Assembly: GCF_001482195.1 (NCBI RefSeq)
Contig: NZ_KQ759763.1
Span: forward strand, 3,571,559-3,635,558
Length of the DNA stretch: 64,000 nt
Source: Luteimonas abyssi
Lineage (GTDB): Bacteria; Pseudomonadota; Gammaproteobacteria; Xanthomonadales; Xanthomonadaceae
Reading direction: 5' to 3'
In this document: positions 39,294 through 49,446 of the stretch, in pieces
How the letters are laid out: every line of letters begins with the position of its first letter
Position numbering within the stretch: position 1 is the stretch's first letter
Position numbers and translations under genes: made by a program
Notes under the pieces: model-generated
Seen by the model: only the letters and a program-made list of their open reading frames with translations
Told to the model about the DNA's origin: nothing
Database searches by the model: none

Positions 39294-39962
39294 ATGACGC
39301 AACGCTTGCAGAATCACAGATCGCGCGAAGACGAAGGTCTCAATTGGGCGCGTATCGCCGGTTTCACGATGGTCATTGCCATCCATGCGGCCGCCATCCT
39401 GTTGCTGATGGCTCCGGTGAATCCGCCTGGCGCCGGTCCCGACGAGGAAGAGGTCACCCAGGTGGTGATCATCGAGCCGCCGCCGCCGCCGCCCCCCCCG
39501 CCGCCGCCGCCGCCGGAACCGCCGGAGCCTGAGCCCGTCCAGGAGCTCTCGCCGCCGACGCCGACCCCGGTGCCGCCGCCGCCCGAACAGCCGCCGGTCG
39601 TGTTCGACACGCCGTCGCCGGTCGATACCCCGGCCCCGCCGCCCGCCCCGCCCGCGCCGCCTGCGCCGGTCACGGCGATGGAGGCCTCGGTCGACATCTC
39701 CTCGCGCAACATGAATCCGCCGCGCTACCCGCCGGCTGCCATGCGCGCGGGCATCGAAGGCACCGTCATCCTGATCGTCGAGATCGACGCCCAGGGCAAC
39801 GTGCTCAACGTCAGCGTCGAAACCTCGAGCCGCAACCGCGATCTCGATCGTGCGGCGATGCAGGCCGCGCGCGGCTGGCGCTTCAATCCCGGTCGCGGCA
39901 CCGACGGCCAGGCGGCCGGCGGTCGCGTCCGTGTGCCGGTCGACTTCAACCTCGGTGGCTGA
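39294..39962 (+). CDS. tonB: Energy transducer TonB
   Basis: 222-aa TonB from ATG 39294 (a TTG 15 bases upstream is possible). A transmembrane helix at about 22-42 (GFTMVIAIHAAAILLLMAP) carries the conserved His. A proline-rich spacer includes 13 consecutive prolines. The C-terminal TonB domain follows (PPRYPPAAMRAGIEGTVILIVEIDAQGNVLNVSVETSS...AMQAARGWRFNPG). It transmits proton-motive force from ExbBD to outer-membrane receptors. First gene of tonB-exbB-exbD1-exbD2, the order described in xanthomonads. The spacer DNA contains a run of eight C. Confidence 0.95.
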   Translation: MTQRLQNHRSREDEGLNWARIAGFTMVIAIHAAAILLLMAPVNPPGAGPDEEEVTQVVIIEPPPPPPPPPPPPPEPPEPEPVQELSPPTPTPVPPPPEQPPVVFDTPSPVDTPAPPPAPPAPPAPVTAMEASVDISSRNMNPPRYPPAAMRAGIEGTVILIVEIDAQGNVLNVSVETSSRNRDLDRAAMQAARGWRFNPGRGTDGQAAGGRVRVPVDFNLGG

Positions 39963-40044
39963 CGACAGTCGGTTACGAGTTTCAACCGCTCCATCTTCGC
40001 TCCACCCATAAGTCCAATCTTTTCAACATTCAAAGGTAAGCGTC

Positions 40045-40809
40045 ATGCTGCAGGAATCTACCAACGCCCCTGTGTCCGGAGCCACCGACAACGCCGCGGC
40101 GATGACCCAGATGGGCTTCGCAGACATGCTTCAGCACATGGACATCGTCAACTGGACGGTCCTGTGCGTCCTGGTTGCCATGTCGGCGATGTCGATCTAC
40201 TGGATCATCTTCAACTTCATCAAGAACACGCGCCTGAAGTCGTCTTCGGACCGCGTCATCAACACGTTCTGGGAAACCCCGAACGCCCAGGACGCGATCC
40301 GCTTCATGGAAGAGCAGCCGGCCAGCGAGCCGTTCTCCAAGGTCGCCCTCGACGCCGCCCAGGCCGCTGCGCACCATCAGCGTCATGAAGGTTCGCGTCT
40401 GGTCGAGTCGCTCAACCGCTCGGAGTTCGTGGACCGCGCCCTGCGCCAGGCCGTGACCCGCGAGTCGCTGCGTCTCGAGACCGGTCTGACCCTGCTCGCC
40501 ACCGTCGGTTCGACCGCTCCGTTCGTCGGTCTGCTCGGCACCGTGTGGGGCATCTACCGCGCCCTGATCCGCATCGGCGCCAGCGGCCAGGCCGACATGG
40601 GCTCGGTGGCCGGTCCGGTGGGTGAGGCGCTGATCATGACCGCGATCGGTCTGGGTGTTGCGATCCCGGCGGTGCTGGGCTTCAACTTCTTCACCCGCTC
40701 CAACCGCATCACCAACAACAAGCTCGACACCTTCGCCCACGACCTGCACGACTTCTTCGCCACCGGTTCGCGCGTCGGCGAGGCAGCGCAGCCCCAGGCG
40801 CAGCGTTGA
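40045..40809 (+). CDS. exbB: Biopolymer transport protein ExbB
   Basis: 254-aa MotA/TolQ/ExbB-family proton channel. Three transmembrane helices: VLCVLVAMSAMSIYWIIF, then LTLLATVGSTAPFVGLLGTVWGI, then ALIMTAIGLGVAIPAVLGFNFF. GSTAPFVGLLGTVWGIYRAL is the family signature with the pore-lining residues. It forms the motor with the two ExbD proteins encoded next. AAGG ribosome-binding site before the ATG. Confidence 0.96.
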   Translation: MLQESTNAPVSGATDNAAAMTQMGFADMLQHMDIVNWTVLCVLVAMSAMSIYWIIFNFIKNTRLKSSSDRVINTFWETPNAQDAIRFMEEQPASEPFSKVALDAAQAAAHHQRHEGSRLVESLNRSEFVDRALRQAVTRESLRLETGLTLLATVGSTAPFVGLLGTVWGIYRALIRIGASGQADMGSVAGPVGEALIMTAIGLGVAIPAVLGFNFFTRSNRITNNKLDTFAHDLHDFFATGSRVGEAAQPQAQR

Positions 40810-40838
40810 TCACGTCGAAGTTCTGACGGAGTCCGGAT

Positions 40839-41258
40839 ATGGCTTTCAGCTCTAACGATGGTGGCGGCAAGCCGATGGCGGCGATCAACGTCGTCCCGTT
40901 GGTCGACGTGATGCTGGTGCTGCTCATCATCTTCATGGTCACCGCACCGTTGATGACGCATCGCGTCCAGGTCGAGCTTCCCGAAGCCACGCTGGATGAA
41001 GTGCCCGAAGGTGGTGCGGCTCCGCCCATCACCATCGCGGTCACGGAGCAGGGCAACGTGTACGTCAACGACGAACAGGTCAGCCTCGCGCAGTTGGAAA
41101 GTGTGCTGTCGGTGGAAGCTCAGAAGACACCGCAGCCGCCCATCAACATCCGTGGCGACCGGGCGACGCGTTATCGCGCCATCGACGAAGTGGTGACCAT
41201 CGCGCAGGCCCAGGGCATGCGCAAGGTCGGCTTCGTCTCCACTGCCGAACCAAACTGA
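40839..41258 (+). CDS. exbD1: Biopolymer transport protein ExbD (first copy)
   Basis: 139-aa protein with a single transmembrane helix preceded by [19 protein letters not shown], where the Asp of LVDVML is the proton-carrying residue. A periplasmic domain follows. It starts 29 bases after exbB and is followed after 15 bases by a second exbD. Confidence 0.95.
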   Translation: MAFSSNDGGGKPMAAINVVPLVDVMLVLLIIFMVTAPLMTHRVQVELPEATLDEVPEGGAAPPITIAVTEQGNVYVNDEQVSLAQLESVLSVEAQKTPQPPINIRGDRATRYRAIDEVVTIAQAQGMRKVGFVSTAEPN

Positions 41259-41273
41259 AGGAGGGCGGCAACC

Positions 41274-41687
<414 letters not shown>

Positions 41688-41754
41688 CGTCGCAAGAAAC
41701 CGGTCGGCGGCGCCGCAGCACGCCGTCGACCGAGATGCTTACCTACCTTTGAAA

Positions 41755-41780
41755 CGCCGCCTCCGGGCGGCGTTTTTTTT
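41755..41780 (+). terminator. Rho-independent terminator of the tonB operon
   Basis: Seven-base stem CGCCGCC / GGCGGCG, TCCG loop and eight T. The rest of the stretch up to pdxJ (41781-42007) shows nothing else I can support. Confidence 0.92.
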
Positions 41781-42007
41781 GCTTCCGGAGTGCGGTCACG
41801 GCGCGGAGGCTGCCGCCGCTGGACGAGACCGGTCCGGTGTCGTGCCCGTGCGTTTCGAGCGTCGTCAGCGGTCGTCGTCCGGCGGGGCGGCCTGTTGCGT
41901 GTCGTGGCCGGCAAGAGCCTCCACGCCTCGAGCGTGCATCCGACGTATTCGGCGTTCCTCGATCCGCGTCAGGTGCGTCGCCGTCCCCGGACGGCGCGTC
42001 GAGACGG

Positions 42008-42778
42008 TCAGCGTCGTGCGGTCTCGAGGATCCGCAGGTAGCGGCCGACGGTCGGGGCGAGACCGTCGTAGAGCGCTTCGCCCACCAGTGCATGACCGAT
42101 CGACACTTCCAGCACGTCCGGCACGGCCTCGACGAAGGCCCCCAGGTTGGCCTGGTTGAAGTCGTGGCCGGCATTCACGCCGAGGCCTGCGGCCTGGGCG
42201 CGGCGGGCGGTCCGCCCGGCTGCCGCCAGGATCGATGCGGCTTCGCCACGGGCGTGGGCGTCCGCATAAGGGCCGGTATAGAGCTCGATGCGATCGGCAC
42301 CCAGCGCGGCCGCATGTTCCACCGCGGCATCGAGATCGGCGAACAGGCTGACCCGGCACCCGAGCGTCCGCAGCGCCTCGATCGGCGCGCGCAGGCGCTC
42401 GCCGTCCCGGACGAAATCGAAGCCGTGATCGGACGTGAGTTGCGTATCCGCGTCCGGCACCAGGGTCGCCTGTGCGGGACGAGCCTGCTCGCACAGGGCC
42501 AGGAAGCCCGGATAACCCGGGCGGGCGTCCGCGAAGGGATTGCCTTCGAGGTTGAACTCGACCCCACGTCGCCGGCACAGCGCGGCCAACGCGATCACAT
42601 CGTCGGCGCGGGCGTGGCGAGCGTCGGGCCGGGGATGGACGGTGATGCCGTACGCGCCGGCATCCAGACAGGTTTCGGCCGCGCGCAGCAGATCGGGCTC
42701 GCCACCGCCGCGCGCGTTGCGCATCAACGCGATCTTGTTGAGATTCACGCTCAGGCGTGTCGGGCGGCGATCGGTCAT
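42008..42778 (-). CDS. pdxJ: Pyridoxine 5'-phosphate synthase
   Basis: 256-aa TIM-barrel enzyme condensing 1-deoxy-xylulose 5-phosphate with 3-amino-2-oxopropyl phosphate to give pyridoxine 5'-phosphate. Family motifs: [65 protein letters not shown] and [18 protein letters not shown] 42778 gives the usual N terminus. It converges on the tonB operon. Confidence 0.96.
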   Translation of the reverse strand: MTDRRPTRLSVNLNKIALMRNARGGGEPDLLRAAETCLDAGAYGITVHPRPDARHARADDVIALAALCRRRGVEFNLEGNPFADARPGYPGFLALCEQARPAQATLVPDADTQLTSDHGFDFVRDGERLRAPIEALRTLGCRVSLFADLDAAVEHAAALGADRIELYTGPYADAHARGEAASILAAAGRTARRAQAAGLGVNAGHDFNQANLGAFVEAVPDVLEVSIGHALVGEALYDGLAPTVGRYLRILETARR

Positions 42779-42831
42779 CGAGGCGAGTGATTGCGGGGCG
42801 GCGAACGGAATCGCAGGCGCGGGGCGTCGGA

Positions 42832-43116
42832 TCAGGGCGTCAGGCGTTCGTTGTCGTGCGCGGACGGGTGGCCACCTTCCGCGGTCGATGCCCGTCGGGC
42901 CTCGGCCGCCTCGCGCAGACGCCGGAGTTCCTGAGGATCGATCATCATCGTATCGTCGCGGCTCTGGTTGCCCACGCGCTGCGCCAGCAACGCCAGCACC
43001 CAGATCACCAGGAACACCAGTGCGGCCAGAATGCACACCACGGCCAGCGCGACCGAACCGGTCGTCATCGAGATCGCGAACGCGGCGATCGCCAACAGCA
43101 GGAACAACCATGGCAT
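42832..43116 (-). CDS. Small membrane protein of unknown function
   Basis: 94-aa protein with two hydrophobic helices ([21 protein letters not shown] and [19 protein letters not shown]). A charged cytoplasmic tail follows ([16 protein letters not shown]). A strong AAGGAG ribosome-binding site precedes ATG 43116. It lies between cls and pdxJ on the same strand. I do not recognise a family. Confidence 0.75.
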   Translation of the reverse strand: MPWLFLLLAIAAFAISMTTGSVALAVVCILAALVFLVIWVLALLAQRVGNQSRDDTMMIDPQELRRLREAAEARRASTAEGGHPSAHDNERLTP

Positions 43117-43232
43117 GAGGCGCTCTCCTTGGGCCCGGGACCGGTGCAGTCTACCGCCTGTGCGGGGACGTACCCGCCGCCCGGCCCCATCGACGCGCCG
43201 TCCGTCGTCGAGCGGAGCGCGCCGACGGCGCC

Positions 43233-44681
43233 TTACAGCAGCGGCGACAGCAGGCGCGCGAGGGCCTCGGGCAGCCGCTCGCGCAACAGCGGCCGGTCCG
43301 TCGCCGGCGTCACCGTCTGGGCATGCTGCAGCTCCGCCTCCAGGTGCCGTGCCAGGCGGGTCGCCAGCGTCCGATCGTCGAACATCACCGACACTTCGAA
43401 GTTCAGGCTGAAACTGCGGTGGTCGAAGTTGGCGCTCCCCAGCACCACGATCGCATCGTCGATCAGCAACGCCTTGGTGTGGAGCATGCGCGGACCGTAC
43501 TCGAACACCTTGACCCCGGCGGCGAGCAGTTCGTCGAAGTAGGAGCGCGCCGCCAGCGTGACCAGCAGCGAATCGCTGCGCTTGGGCACCAGCAGGCGGA
43601 CATCGAGCCCCGCCAGCGCCGCCGACGTCAGCGCCATGCGGGCCGCCTCGCCCGGCACGAAGTACGGCGTGGTCAGCCAGACCCGGGTATGGGCGGCGTG
43701 GATCGCGCTCACGTGCACACGGTGGATCGCCTCCCATCGCGAGTCAGGCCCGGAGGCGATCACCTGCGTCGGGATCTCGCCGGGCGGCTCGGCGGGTGGG
43801 GTCTGTGCGCCGATCTCCTGCAGGCAGGCGCGATCGCCGCTGGCGTACACCCAGTCCTCGGCGAACACCCGCTGCAACGGCCGCACCACGTCGCCCTCCA
43901 GCCGGACGTGCAGGTCGCGATAGGCGTCGTCGCGGTGGCGTTCGTCCTGGTCGGCGGTGATGTTGATGCCGCCGGTGTAGGCGACACGGCCGTCGATGAT
44001 CACGATCTTGCGGTGGGTGCGCAGATTCACCCAGGGCCGTCGCCAGATCCGGCCGAATCGCGCCGGATGGAACCAGGCGATCTCGCCGCCGGCGGCCAGC
44101 AGCGGCGCGAACATCCGCCGTGCCCGGGCGCTGCCGATCGCATCCACCAGCAGGCGCACCCGCACGCCGGCCCGGGCCCGCTCCACCAGGGCGTCGCGCA
44201 GGGCCTCGCCGACGTGGTCGCGGCCGTAGATGTAGTACTCCAGATGCACGTGCCGCTGCGCCGCGCGCACGTCGGCGAGCAAGGCTTCGTACTTTTCGCC
44301 GCCGTCGACCAACAGGCGCACGGTATGGGACGACGACGGCGACAGGCCGCTGGCCGCCTGCCCGAGGCGGGCCAGCTCGCGGGCCCCGGCGTGGGTGCTG
44401 AACGCGTCGTGGCGCGCATCGATATGGCTGCGGTTGCGGGCGCGACGCAGCCGCTGGCGCTCGATCCGCTGGGGGCCGAACACGTGATAGATCAGAAAGC
44501 CGATGTAGGGCAGCGCCGCCAGGCCGAGCAGCCAGCTCAGGGTCGCCACCGGCTCGCGCTTCTGCAACACGATCCAGCCGCCGAGCCAGAGCAGGTAGAC
44601 CAGCCAGACCAGGGCCAGCAATGCGCCCAGATACGGCAGGTCGACGAGGGCGTGCCACAGGCGCGTGATCTGGTCTTGCAT
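43233..44681 (-). CDS. cls: Cardiolipin synthase (phospholipase D family)
   Basis: 482 aa, the usual ClsA length. Two N-terminal transmembrane helices are followed by two HKD catalytic motifs: HRKIVIIDGRVAYTGGINI and HTKALLIDDAIVVLGSANFD. It condenses two phosphatidylglycerols to cardiolipin at the inner membrane. ATG 44681 gives the ClsA-like start before the first helix. Divergent from the radical SAM gene. Confidence 0.95.
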   Translation of the reverse strand: MQDQITRLWHALVDLPYLGALLALVWLVYLLWLGGWIVLQKREPVATLSWLLGLAALPYIGFLIYHVFGPQRIERQRLRRARNRSHIDARHDAFSTHAGARELARLGQAASGLSPSSSHTVRLLVDGGEKYEALLADVRAAQRHVHLEYYIYGRDHVGEALRDALVERARAGVRVRLLVDAIGSARARRMFAPLLAAGGEIAWFHPARFGRIWRRPWVNLRTHRKIVIIDGRVAYTGGINITADQDERHRDDAYRDLHVRLEGDVVRPLQRVFAEDWVYASGDRACLQEIGAQTPPAEPPGEIPTQVIASGPDSRWEAIHRVHVSAIHAAHTRVWLTTPYFVPGEAARMALTSAALAGLDVRLLVPKRSDSLLVTLAARSYFDELLAAGVKVFEYGPRMLHTKALLIDDAIVVLGSANFDHRSFSLNFEVSVMFDDRTLATRLARHLEAELQHAQTVTPATDRPLLRERLPEALARLLSPLL

Positions 44682-44884
44682 CGTGAAGCGTCCGATGGCG
44701 ACGGCAGGAGGGCGATCCCGCCAAGATAGCCCGGCGGCGGCGTCGCGGATACGCGGGTGGTCGCGGCGACCCGGTTGCGCGGGGGCGCGGGCGCGATGTC
44801 CGACGTCCGCAGCAGGCCGCGTGAGCGCGCCATCGCCGCCGCCCCGTCGCACGGGCTGCGACCGTCGCCGGGCACACTGCCCCG

Positions 44885-46000
44885 ATGACGCATCGCGGAC
44901 CGTTCGGAAAACAGCGCCCGCCCGGCGCGGCCCCGATCAAGGGGCGCGGCGCCGGTGGCTGGACCCCGGGGCGCTTCGAACGTCGGGAAACCGTGCTCGA
45001 GGACGATGGCTGGGACGTGCTGCGCGACGACGATCCCGACGTCCAGCCGACTCCGCTCAAGACGCACGTCGTCGAGGAACGCGCGCGCAGCATCATCAGC
45101 ACCAACACCTCACCCGATATCGGTTTCAGCCAGTCGGTGAATCCCTACCGCGGCTGCGAGCACGGATGCGTCTACTGCTTCGCGCGTCCGTCGCATGCCT
45201 ACCTCGATCTCTCGCCGGGGCTCGATTTCGAAACCCGGCTGTTCGCCAAGTCGAACGCCGCCGAACGCCTGCGCCTCGAGCTCGGCAAACCCGGTTACGT
45301 CTGCACGCCGATCGCGCTGGGCATCAACACCGACGGCTACCAGCCGATCGAACGGGAGTGCCGCATCACCCGGGCCTGCCTCGAGGTCTGCGCCGAGGTC
45401 GGCCAGCCGGTCAGCATCGTCACCAAGAGCGCACTGGTCCTGCGCGATCTGGACCTGCTCGGGCCGATGGCGGCGCGCGGATTGGTCACGGTGCATCTGT
45501 CGATCACCACGCTCGACAACCGCCTGTCGGCGCGCATGGAGCCGCGGGCGGCCGCGCCGCATGCGCGGCTGAAAACGCTGGCGGCGCTGGCCGACGCGGG
45601 CGTACCGACGGGCGTGCTGGTGGCGCCGGTGATCCCGATGCTCACCGATCGCGATCTCGAGGCCATCCTCGAGGCCGCCCGGGGCGCCGGCGCGCAGGCG
45701 GCCGGCTATGTCCTGCTGCGCCTGCCGCACGAACTGAAGGACATCTGGCGGGACTGGCTGGCACAGCACTACCCGGACCGGGCCACGCACATCGCCAGCC
45801 TGATCCGGCAGATGCGCGGTGGCCGCGACTACGACAGCACGTACGGCCGCAGAATGCGCGGCGAGGGGCCGTTCGCCGACCTGATCGCCGCTCGCTTCGC
45901 ACGAGCGCGGCGGACGCTCGGCTATCCGGGTCTGTCGCCGTTGCGCACCGATCTGTTCGTGGCGCCGCGCGCGCCGTCGCCCCAAGGCGAGCTGTTCTGA
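44885..46000 (+). CDS. Radical SAM protein, PA0069 family
   Basis: 371-aa radical SAM enzyme. The [4Fe-4S] motif is CEHGCVYC within NPYRGCEHGCVYCFARPSHAYLD, which is diagnostic of the PA0069/SplB-like group. Further family sequences are SIVTKSALVLRDLDLL and YDSTYGRRMRGEGPFADL. The substrate of the group is unknown to me; DNA photolesion repair of the SplB type is only a remote relationship. Basic, Gly/Pro-rich N-terminal 50 residues. Confidence 0.88.
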   Translation: MTHRGPFGKQRPPGAAPIKGRGAGGWTPGRFERRETVLEDDGWDVLRDDDPDVQPTPLKTHVVEERARSIISTNTSPDIGFSQSVNPYRGCEHGCVYCFARPSHAYLDLSPGLDFETRLFAKSNAAERLRLELGKPGYVCTPIALGINTDGYQPIERECRITRACLEVCAEVGQPVSIVTKSALVLRDLDLLGPMAARGLVTVHLSITTLDNRLSARMEPRAAAPHARLKTLAALADAGVPTGVLVAPVIPMLTDRDLEAILEAARGAGAQAAGYVLLRLPHELKDIWRDWLAQHYPDRATHIASLIRQMRGGRDYDSTYGRRMRGEGPFADLIAARFARARRTLGYPGLSPLRTDLFVAPRAPSPQGELF

Positions 46001-46108
46001 GCCGAACCGGGCGGGCGCGGTGAATCCCGGCTGACTCGGGGCGACGTCCACACGCAGGCCACCTCGCCCTCGGTACACTCGGGCGTTCTTCATCTGATCC
46101 GCGTGTCG

Positions 46109-46912
46109 ATGACCGTTCCCAGTTCCAGCGATCCGCTGCCGCCGCTGCCGGACGACCTCGCCGGACGTCTCACCCAGGCCGAAGCGGCCCTCGAACGCGT
46201 GCACCATCGCGAGGAGCTGCTGGCCTACGGACTGTCCCACGATCTGCGCGCCCCGCTTCGCGCGATCAACGGCTACGCACAGTTGCTGATGGGGCAGCAC
46301 GCCGAAGGGCTGGATCCGCAGGGGCGCGAATACCTGGGCCGCATCCGCGATGCGGCCGGTCGGATGGAAGGCCTGATCGAGAAGCTGCTGCAACTCTCCT
46401 ACGTATCCCGTGCGCAGCTGCGCATGGCGCAGGTCGATCTCGGCATGCTGGTCGAATGGAGCGTCGCCGAGCTCGAGGATCTCGAACCGGGGCTCAAGCC
46501 CCAGCTCGAGGTCCAGCCCGACCTGCACGTGCAAGGCGACGAGCGTCAGCTCAAGCAGCTGTTCGAGCGGCTCCTGCACAACGCCTGGAAGTTCTCGCGC
46601 GCCAGCGGCCAGGTCCGGATCCAGGTGCACGGACAGGCCACGGGAGACCGCCTCACCGTCACCATCGCCGACGCCGGGTGCGGCTTCGACATGCGGTACG
46701 CAGACCGCATGTTCGAACCGTTCCAGCGTCTGCACGGGCCCGATCAGGGCGGCGGCGATGGCCTCGGTCTGGCCATTGCCCGGGCCATCGTGGAACGGCA
46801 CGATGGTCGCATCTGGGCCGAATCCTCGGACGACGGCGCCCGCGTCCACCTGGAACTTCCCACGGGGACCGGTTCGGGTTCGGTGCGTACCCAACAGGAC
46901 CTGGCTGCATGA
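46109..46912 (+). CDS. Soluble histidine kinase without sensor domain
   Basis: About 267 aa: a short N-terminal coiled coil, then a HisKA domain with the H-box LSHDLRAPLRAINGYAQLL. The HATPase domain has an intact N-box LLHNAWKFS, DAGCGFD and GDGLGLAIARAIVERHDG. No transmembrane helix and no PAS/GAF domain. The kinase core is of the phytochrome-associated type. Start ATG 46109 (or GTG 46103); ribosome-binding site weak. Coupled to the next gene by an ATGA overlap. Confidence 0.88.
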   Translation: MTVPSSSDPLPPLPDDLAGRLTQAEAALERVHHREELLAYGLSHDLRAPLRAINGYAQLLMGQHAEGLDPQGREYLGRIRDAAGRMEGLIEKLLQLSYVSRAQLRMAQVDLGMLVEWSVAELEDLEPGLKPQLEVQPDLHVQGDERQLKQLFERLLHNAWKFSRASGQVRIQVHGQATGDRLTVTIADAGCGFDMRYADRMFEPFQRLHGPDQGGGDGLGLAIARAIVERHDGRIWAESSDDGARVHLELPTGTGSGSVRTQQDLAA

Positions 46913-47346
46913 GCGAAAAACCCATCCTGCTCGTCGAAGACAATCCCGACGACGTCGAGTTGACCCGACTGGCCTTCATCGACGCCAAGATCGCGAATCC
47001 GCTGGTGGTCACGCGCGACGGTGTCGAGGCACTGGATTACCTGTTCGCGCGCGGCGAGCACGCCGACCGCGATCCGCAGCTCATGCCGTCGATCGTCCTG
47101 CTCGACCTGAATCTTCCGCGCTTGGACGGGCGCGAAGTGCTGCAGGCGATCCGGGCCGACCCCCGCACGCGCGCACTGCCCGTGGTGGTGCTGACCACCA
47201 GCAACGAACCGTTCGACATCGAGGCTGCCTACGCCCTGGGCGTGAACAGCTACATCCGCAAGCCGGTGGATTTCCAGCAATTCGTCGGTGCGGTCCGCCA
47301 GGTCGGGCTGTACTGGCTGGTGCTCAACCAGCCGCAGACGTCCTGA
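46909..47346 (+). CDS. Single-domain response regulator (Rcp1-like)
   Basis: 145-aa receiver domain only. Acidic pair in LLVEDNPDD, phospho-acceptor Asp in VLLDLNLPRLDG, Thr/Ser in LTTSNEP and Lys in IRKPVDF. The pattern DVELTRLAF...LDYLFARGEH is that of Rcp1-type regulators paired with phytochrome kinases. It overlaps the kinase gene by 4 bases, so it is its cognate partner. No output domain. Confidence 0.92.
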   Translation: MSEKPILLVEDNPDDVELTRLAFIDAKIANPLVVTRDGVEALDYLFARGEHADRDPQLMPSIVLLDLNLPRLDGREVLQAIRADPRTRALPVVVLTTSNEPFDIEAAYALGVNSYIRKPVDFQQFVGAVRQVGLYWLVLNQPQTS

Positions 47347-47470
47347 GCCGGCCGGCGTCCGCCGTCTCCACACGTCCCCCGCCGCACCTCGACCTAGACC
47401 TCCTCGATGTCGCGACTCGTGCGCTACACGGGCCGGATCGCCTCGAACGCCGCCGCACGCGAGGGGCCGC

Positions 47471-48196
47471 TCAGGCGCCCCCGTACAACCGCTCGGCGCG
47501 CTGGAACAGGATCCAGCTGGTGGCGATGAACTTGTCCGCCCCGCGCGGCCGGTTGCCGCGATGGGTGTGGGTGAAGGCGGTCGGCGCGATCAGCAGATCG
47601 CCGACACGCGGTGCGATCTTGCGGCGCTGGAACAGGAACTCGGTCTCGCCGGCATCGAAGCCGTCGTTGAGATACACGGTCCACAGCAGGTGGCGGTGCA
47701 GGGTCTCGCACTGCGGGTCGCGCGGAAACAGCTCGCAGTGCCAATAGGGATACCCACCCTCGCCGTCCCGGTACCACTGCAGGTTGATCGTGCCCGGGCG
47801 CAGGCACGTGCGCGCCAGTTCGCCCAGGCCCGCGTCGTCCATCGCGGCGACATCGTCGGCGTCCAGCCGCCGGGTGCCGCCGCCGGGCTCCGGTCGCTGC
47901 AGCATCAGGGGCGCGATCAATGCCTGCGGATAGCGCCGCAGATAGCCGAGCAGACCCGCATACACGGCCACATTGAGCGCCTGCTCGACATCCTTCCACT
48001 CGGCACGCCCCGACAGGGTGAGGTCCTGGCTGCGCTTGAGCTCCGGAAACAAGCCGCCGCCGACCTGGCCCGGGACCAACCCGTCGCTGTCGCGCATGCG
48101 CGCGACGATCTGCGCGCAGACGGATGCGTCGACCGCGCCGGGGAAGACCTCGATGAAATCGGCTGCGATGGAATCAGCCTCGGTGGAGTCGCCCAT
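47471..48196 (-). CDS. 2-oxoglutarate/Fe(II)-dependent oxygenase family protein
   Basis: 241 aa. The DSBH-fold pattern includes NLQWYRDGEGGYPYWHCELFP (first iron ligands), LLWTVYLNDGFDAGETEFLFQ, and a distal THTHRGNRP (iron His and 2-oxoglutarate Arg). It resembles prolyl-hydroxylase-like oxygenases of proteobacteria. Substrate unknown. Precedes fbp on the same strand in gene order but with its own ATG at 48196. Confidence 0.75.
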   Translation of the reverse strand: MGDSTEADSIAADFIEVFPGAVDASVCAQIVARMRDSDGLVPGQVGGGLFPELKRSQDLTLSGRAEWKDVEQALNVAVYAGLLGYLRRYPQALIAPLMLQRPEPGGGTRRLDADDVAAMDDAGLGELARTCLRPGTINLQWYRDGEGGYPYWHCELFPRDPQCETLHRHLLWTVYLNDGFDAGETEFLFQRRKIAPRVGDLLIAPTAFTHTHRGNRPRGADKFIATSWILFQRAERLYGGA

Positions 48197-48283
48197 GCCG
48201 TTCGATCCGCGCCATTCGATCCGTTCGGATGCCGAGCATGGCCGAGCGACCGCGGCCGCGCAATGCGTGCGACCGCCCGACGC

Positions 48284-49327
48284 TCAGCGGCCGGATTCTC
48301 GACCGGCGGCGTCGTGCCGCAGGTGATACGCGGTCGCGGTGTCGACTTCCTCGCGCGAGCCCAGGAAGACCGGCACGCGCTGGTGCAGCAGCTCCGGTGC
48401 GATGTCGAGGATCCGCCGCCGCCCGTCGGTCGCCGCGCCGCCGGCCTGCTCGACCAGCATCGCCATCGGGTTGGCTTCGTACATCAGTCGCAGTTTGCCG
48501 GGCTTGTCCGGATCCTTGCGGTCCCATGGGTAGATGAAGATGCCGCCGCGGGTCAGGATGCGATGCACGTCGGCGACCATGCTGGCGATCCAGCGCATGT
48601 TGAAATCCTTGCCGCGCGGCCCTTCCCGGCCGGCGAGCAGATCGTCGACATAGCCCTGCATCGCCGGTTCCCAGTGGCGCTGGTTGGACATGTTGATCGC
48701 GAACTCCTGCGTCGCCTCCGGAATCCGCATGTCGCGGCGGGTCAGCACGAACGAGCCCTGCTCGCGATCGAGGGTGAACGCATGGGTGCCGTGGCCGACG
48801 GTCAGCACCAGCATCGTGCTCGGGCCGTAGATGCAGTAGCCGGCAGCGACCTGGTCGTTGCCCGACCGCAGGAAGTGCGCATCCTCGGCCGGCACGCCGT
48901 CGCGTGCGCGCAGGACCGAGAAGATCGTCCCGACCGAGACGTTGACGTCGATGTTGCTACTGCCGTCGAGCGGATCGAACACCAGCAGGTAGTGCCCGCG
49001 CGGGTACGCGTCGGGAATCGGCTGGCAGTGCGGCATCTCTTCCGAGGCGCAGGCCGCCAGGTGCCCGCCCCAGGCGTTGGCGTCGATCAGGATGTCGTTG
49101 GACAGCACGTCGAGCTTCTTCTGCGCCTCGCCCTGCACGTTGATGCTGTCGCCGCCGCTGTCGCCGACCGCATCGCCGAGCACTCCGCCCAGCGCGCCCT
49201 TGCCCACGGCCACCGAGATCCGCTTGCAGGCGCGGGCGACCACTTCGATCAGCAGCCGCAGTTCCGCGTTGAGCTGGCCGGCGCGCTGCGCCTCGATCAG
49301 GAACCGGGTCAGGGAGGTTTCGGACAT
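48284..49327 (-). CDS. fbp: Fructose-1,6-bisphosphatase class I
   Basis: 347 aa. Gluconeogenic enzyme hydrolysing fructose 1,6-bisphosphate. Metal-binding [39 protein letters not shown] and [18 protein letters not shown] are typical class I sequences. ATG 49327 gives the family start before TLTRFLIE. Transcribed on the same strand as the adjacent two-component genes, 119 bases after the response regulator ends. Confidence 0.95.
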   Translation of the reverse strand: MSETSLTRFLIEAQRAGQLNAELRLLIEVVARACKRISVAVGKGALGGVLGDAVGDSGGDSINVQGEAQKKLDVLSNDILIDANAWGGHLAACASEEMPHCQPIPDAYPRGHYLLVFDPLDGSSNIDVNVSVGTIFSVLRARDGVPAEDAHFLRSGNDQVAAGYCIYGPSTMLVLTVGHGTHAFTLDREQGSFVLTRRDMRIPEATQEFAINMSNQRHWEPAMQGYVDDLLAGREGPRGKDFNMRWIASMVADVHRILTRGGIFIYPWDRKDPDKPGKLRLMYEANPMAMLVEQAGGAATDGRRRILDIAPELLHQRVPVFLGSREEVDTATAYHLRHDAAGRESGR

Positions 49328-49446
49328 GGGGCACCTGCGGCGACGTGGGTCGCCCATTATCGCCGCGTCACATGGCGTTGTCCGGACAGGTCGCATCCGA
49401 CACGCGATCCCGGCCGCGGAGCGCAGCCTCTGGTCGTGGTCGCCGG

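Noticed and set aside
42008-43111. pdxJ starting further upstream at 43111
   Set aside because: The frame stays open but overlaps the small membrane protein gene, which has a strong AAGGAG site; the ATG at 42778 gives the conserved PdxJ N terminus.
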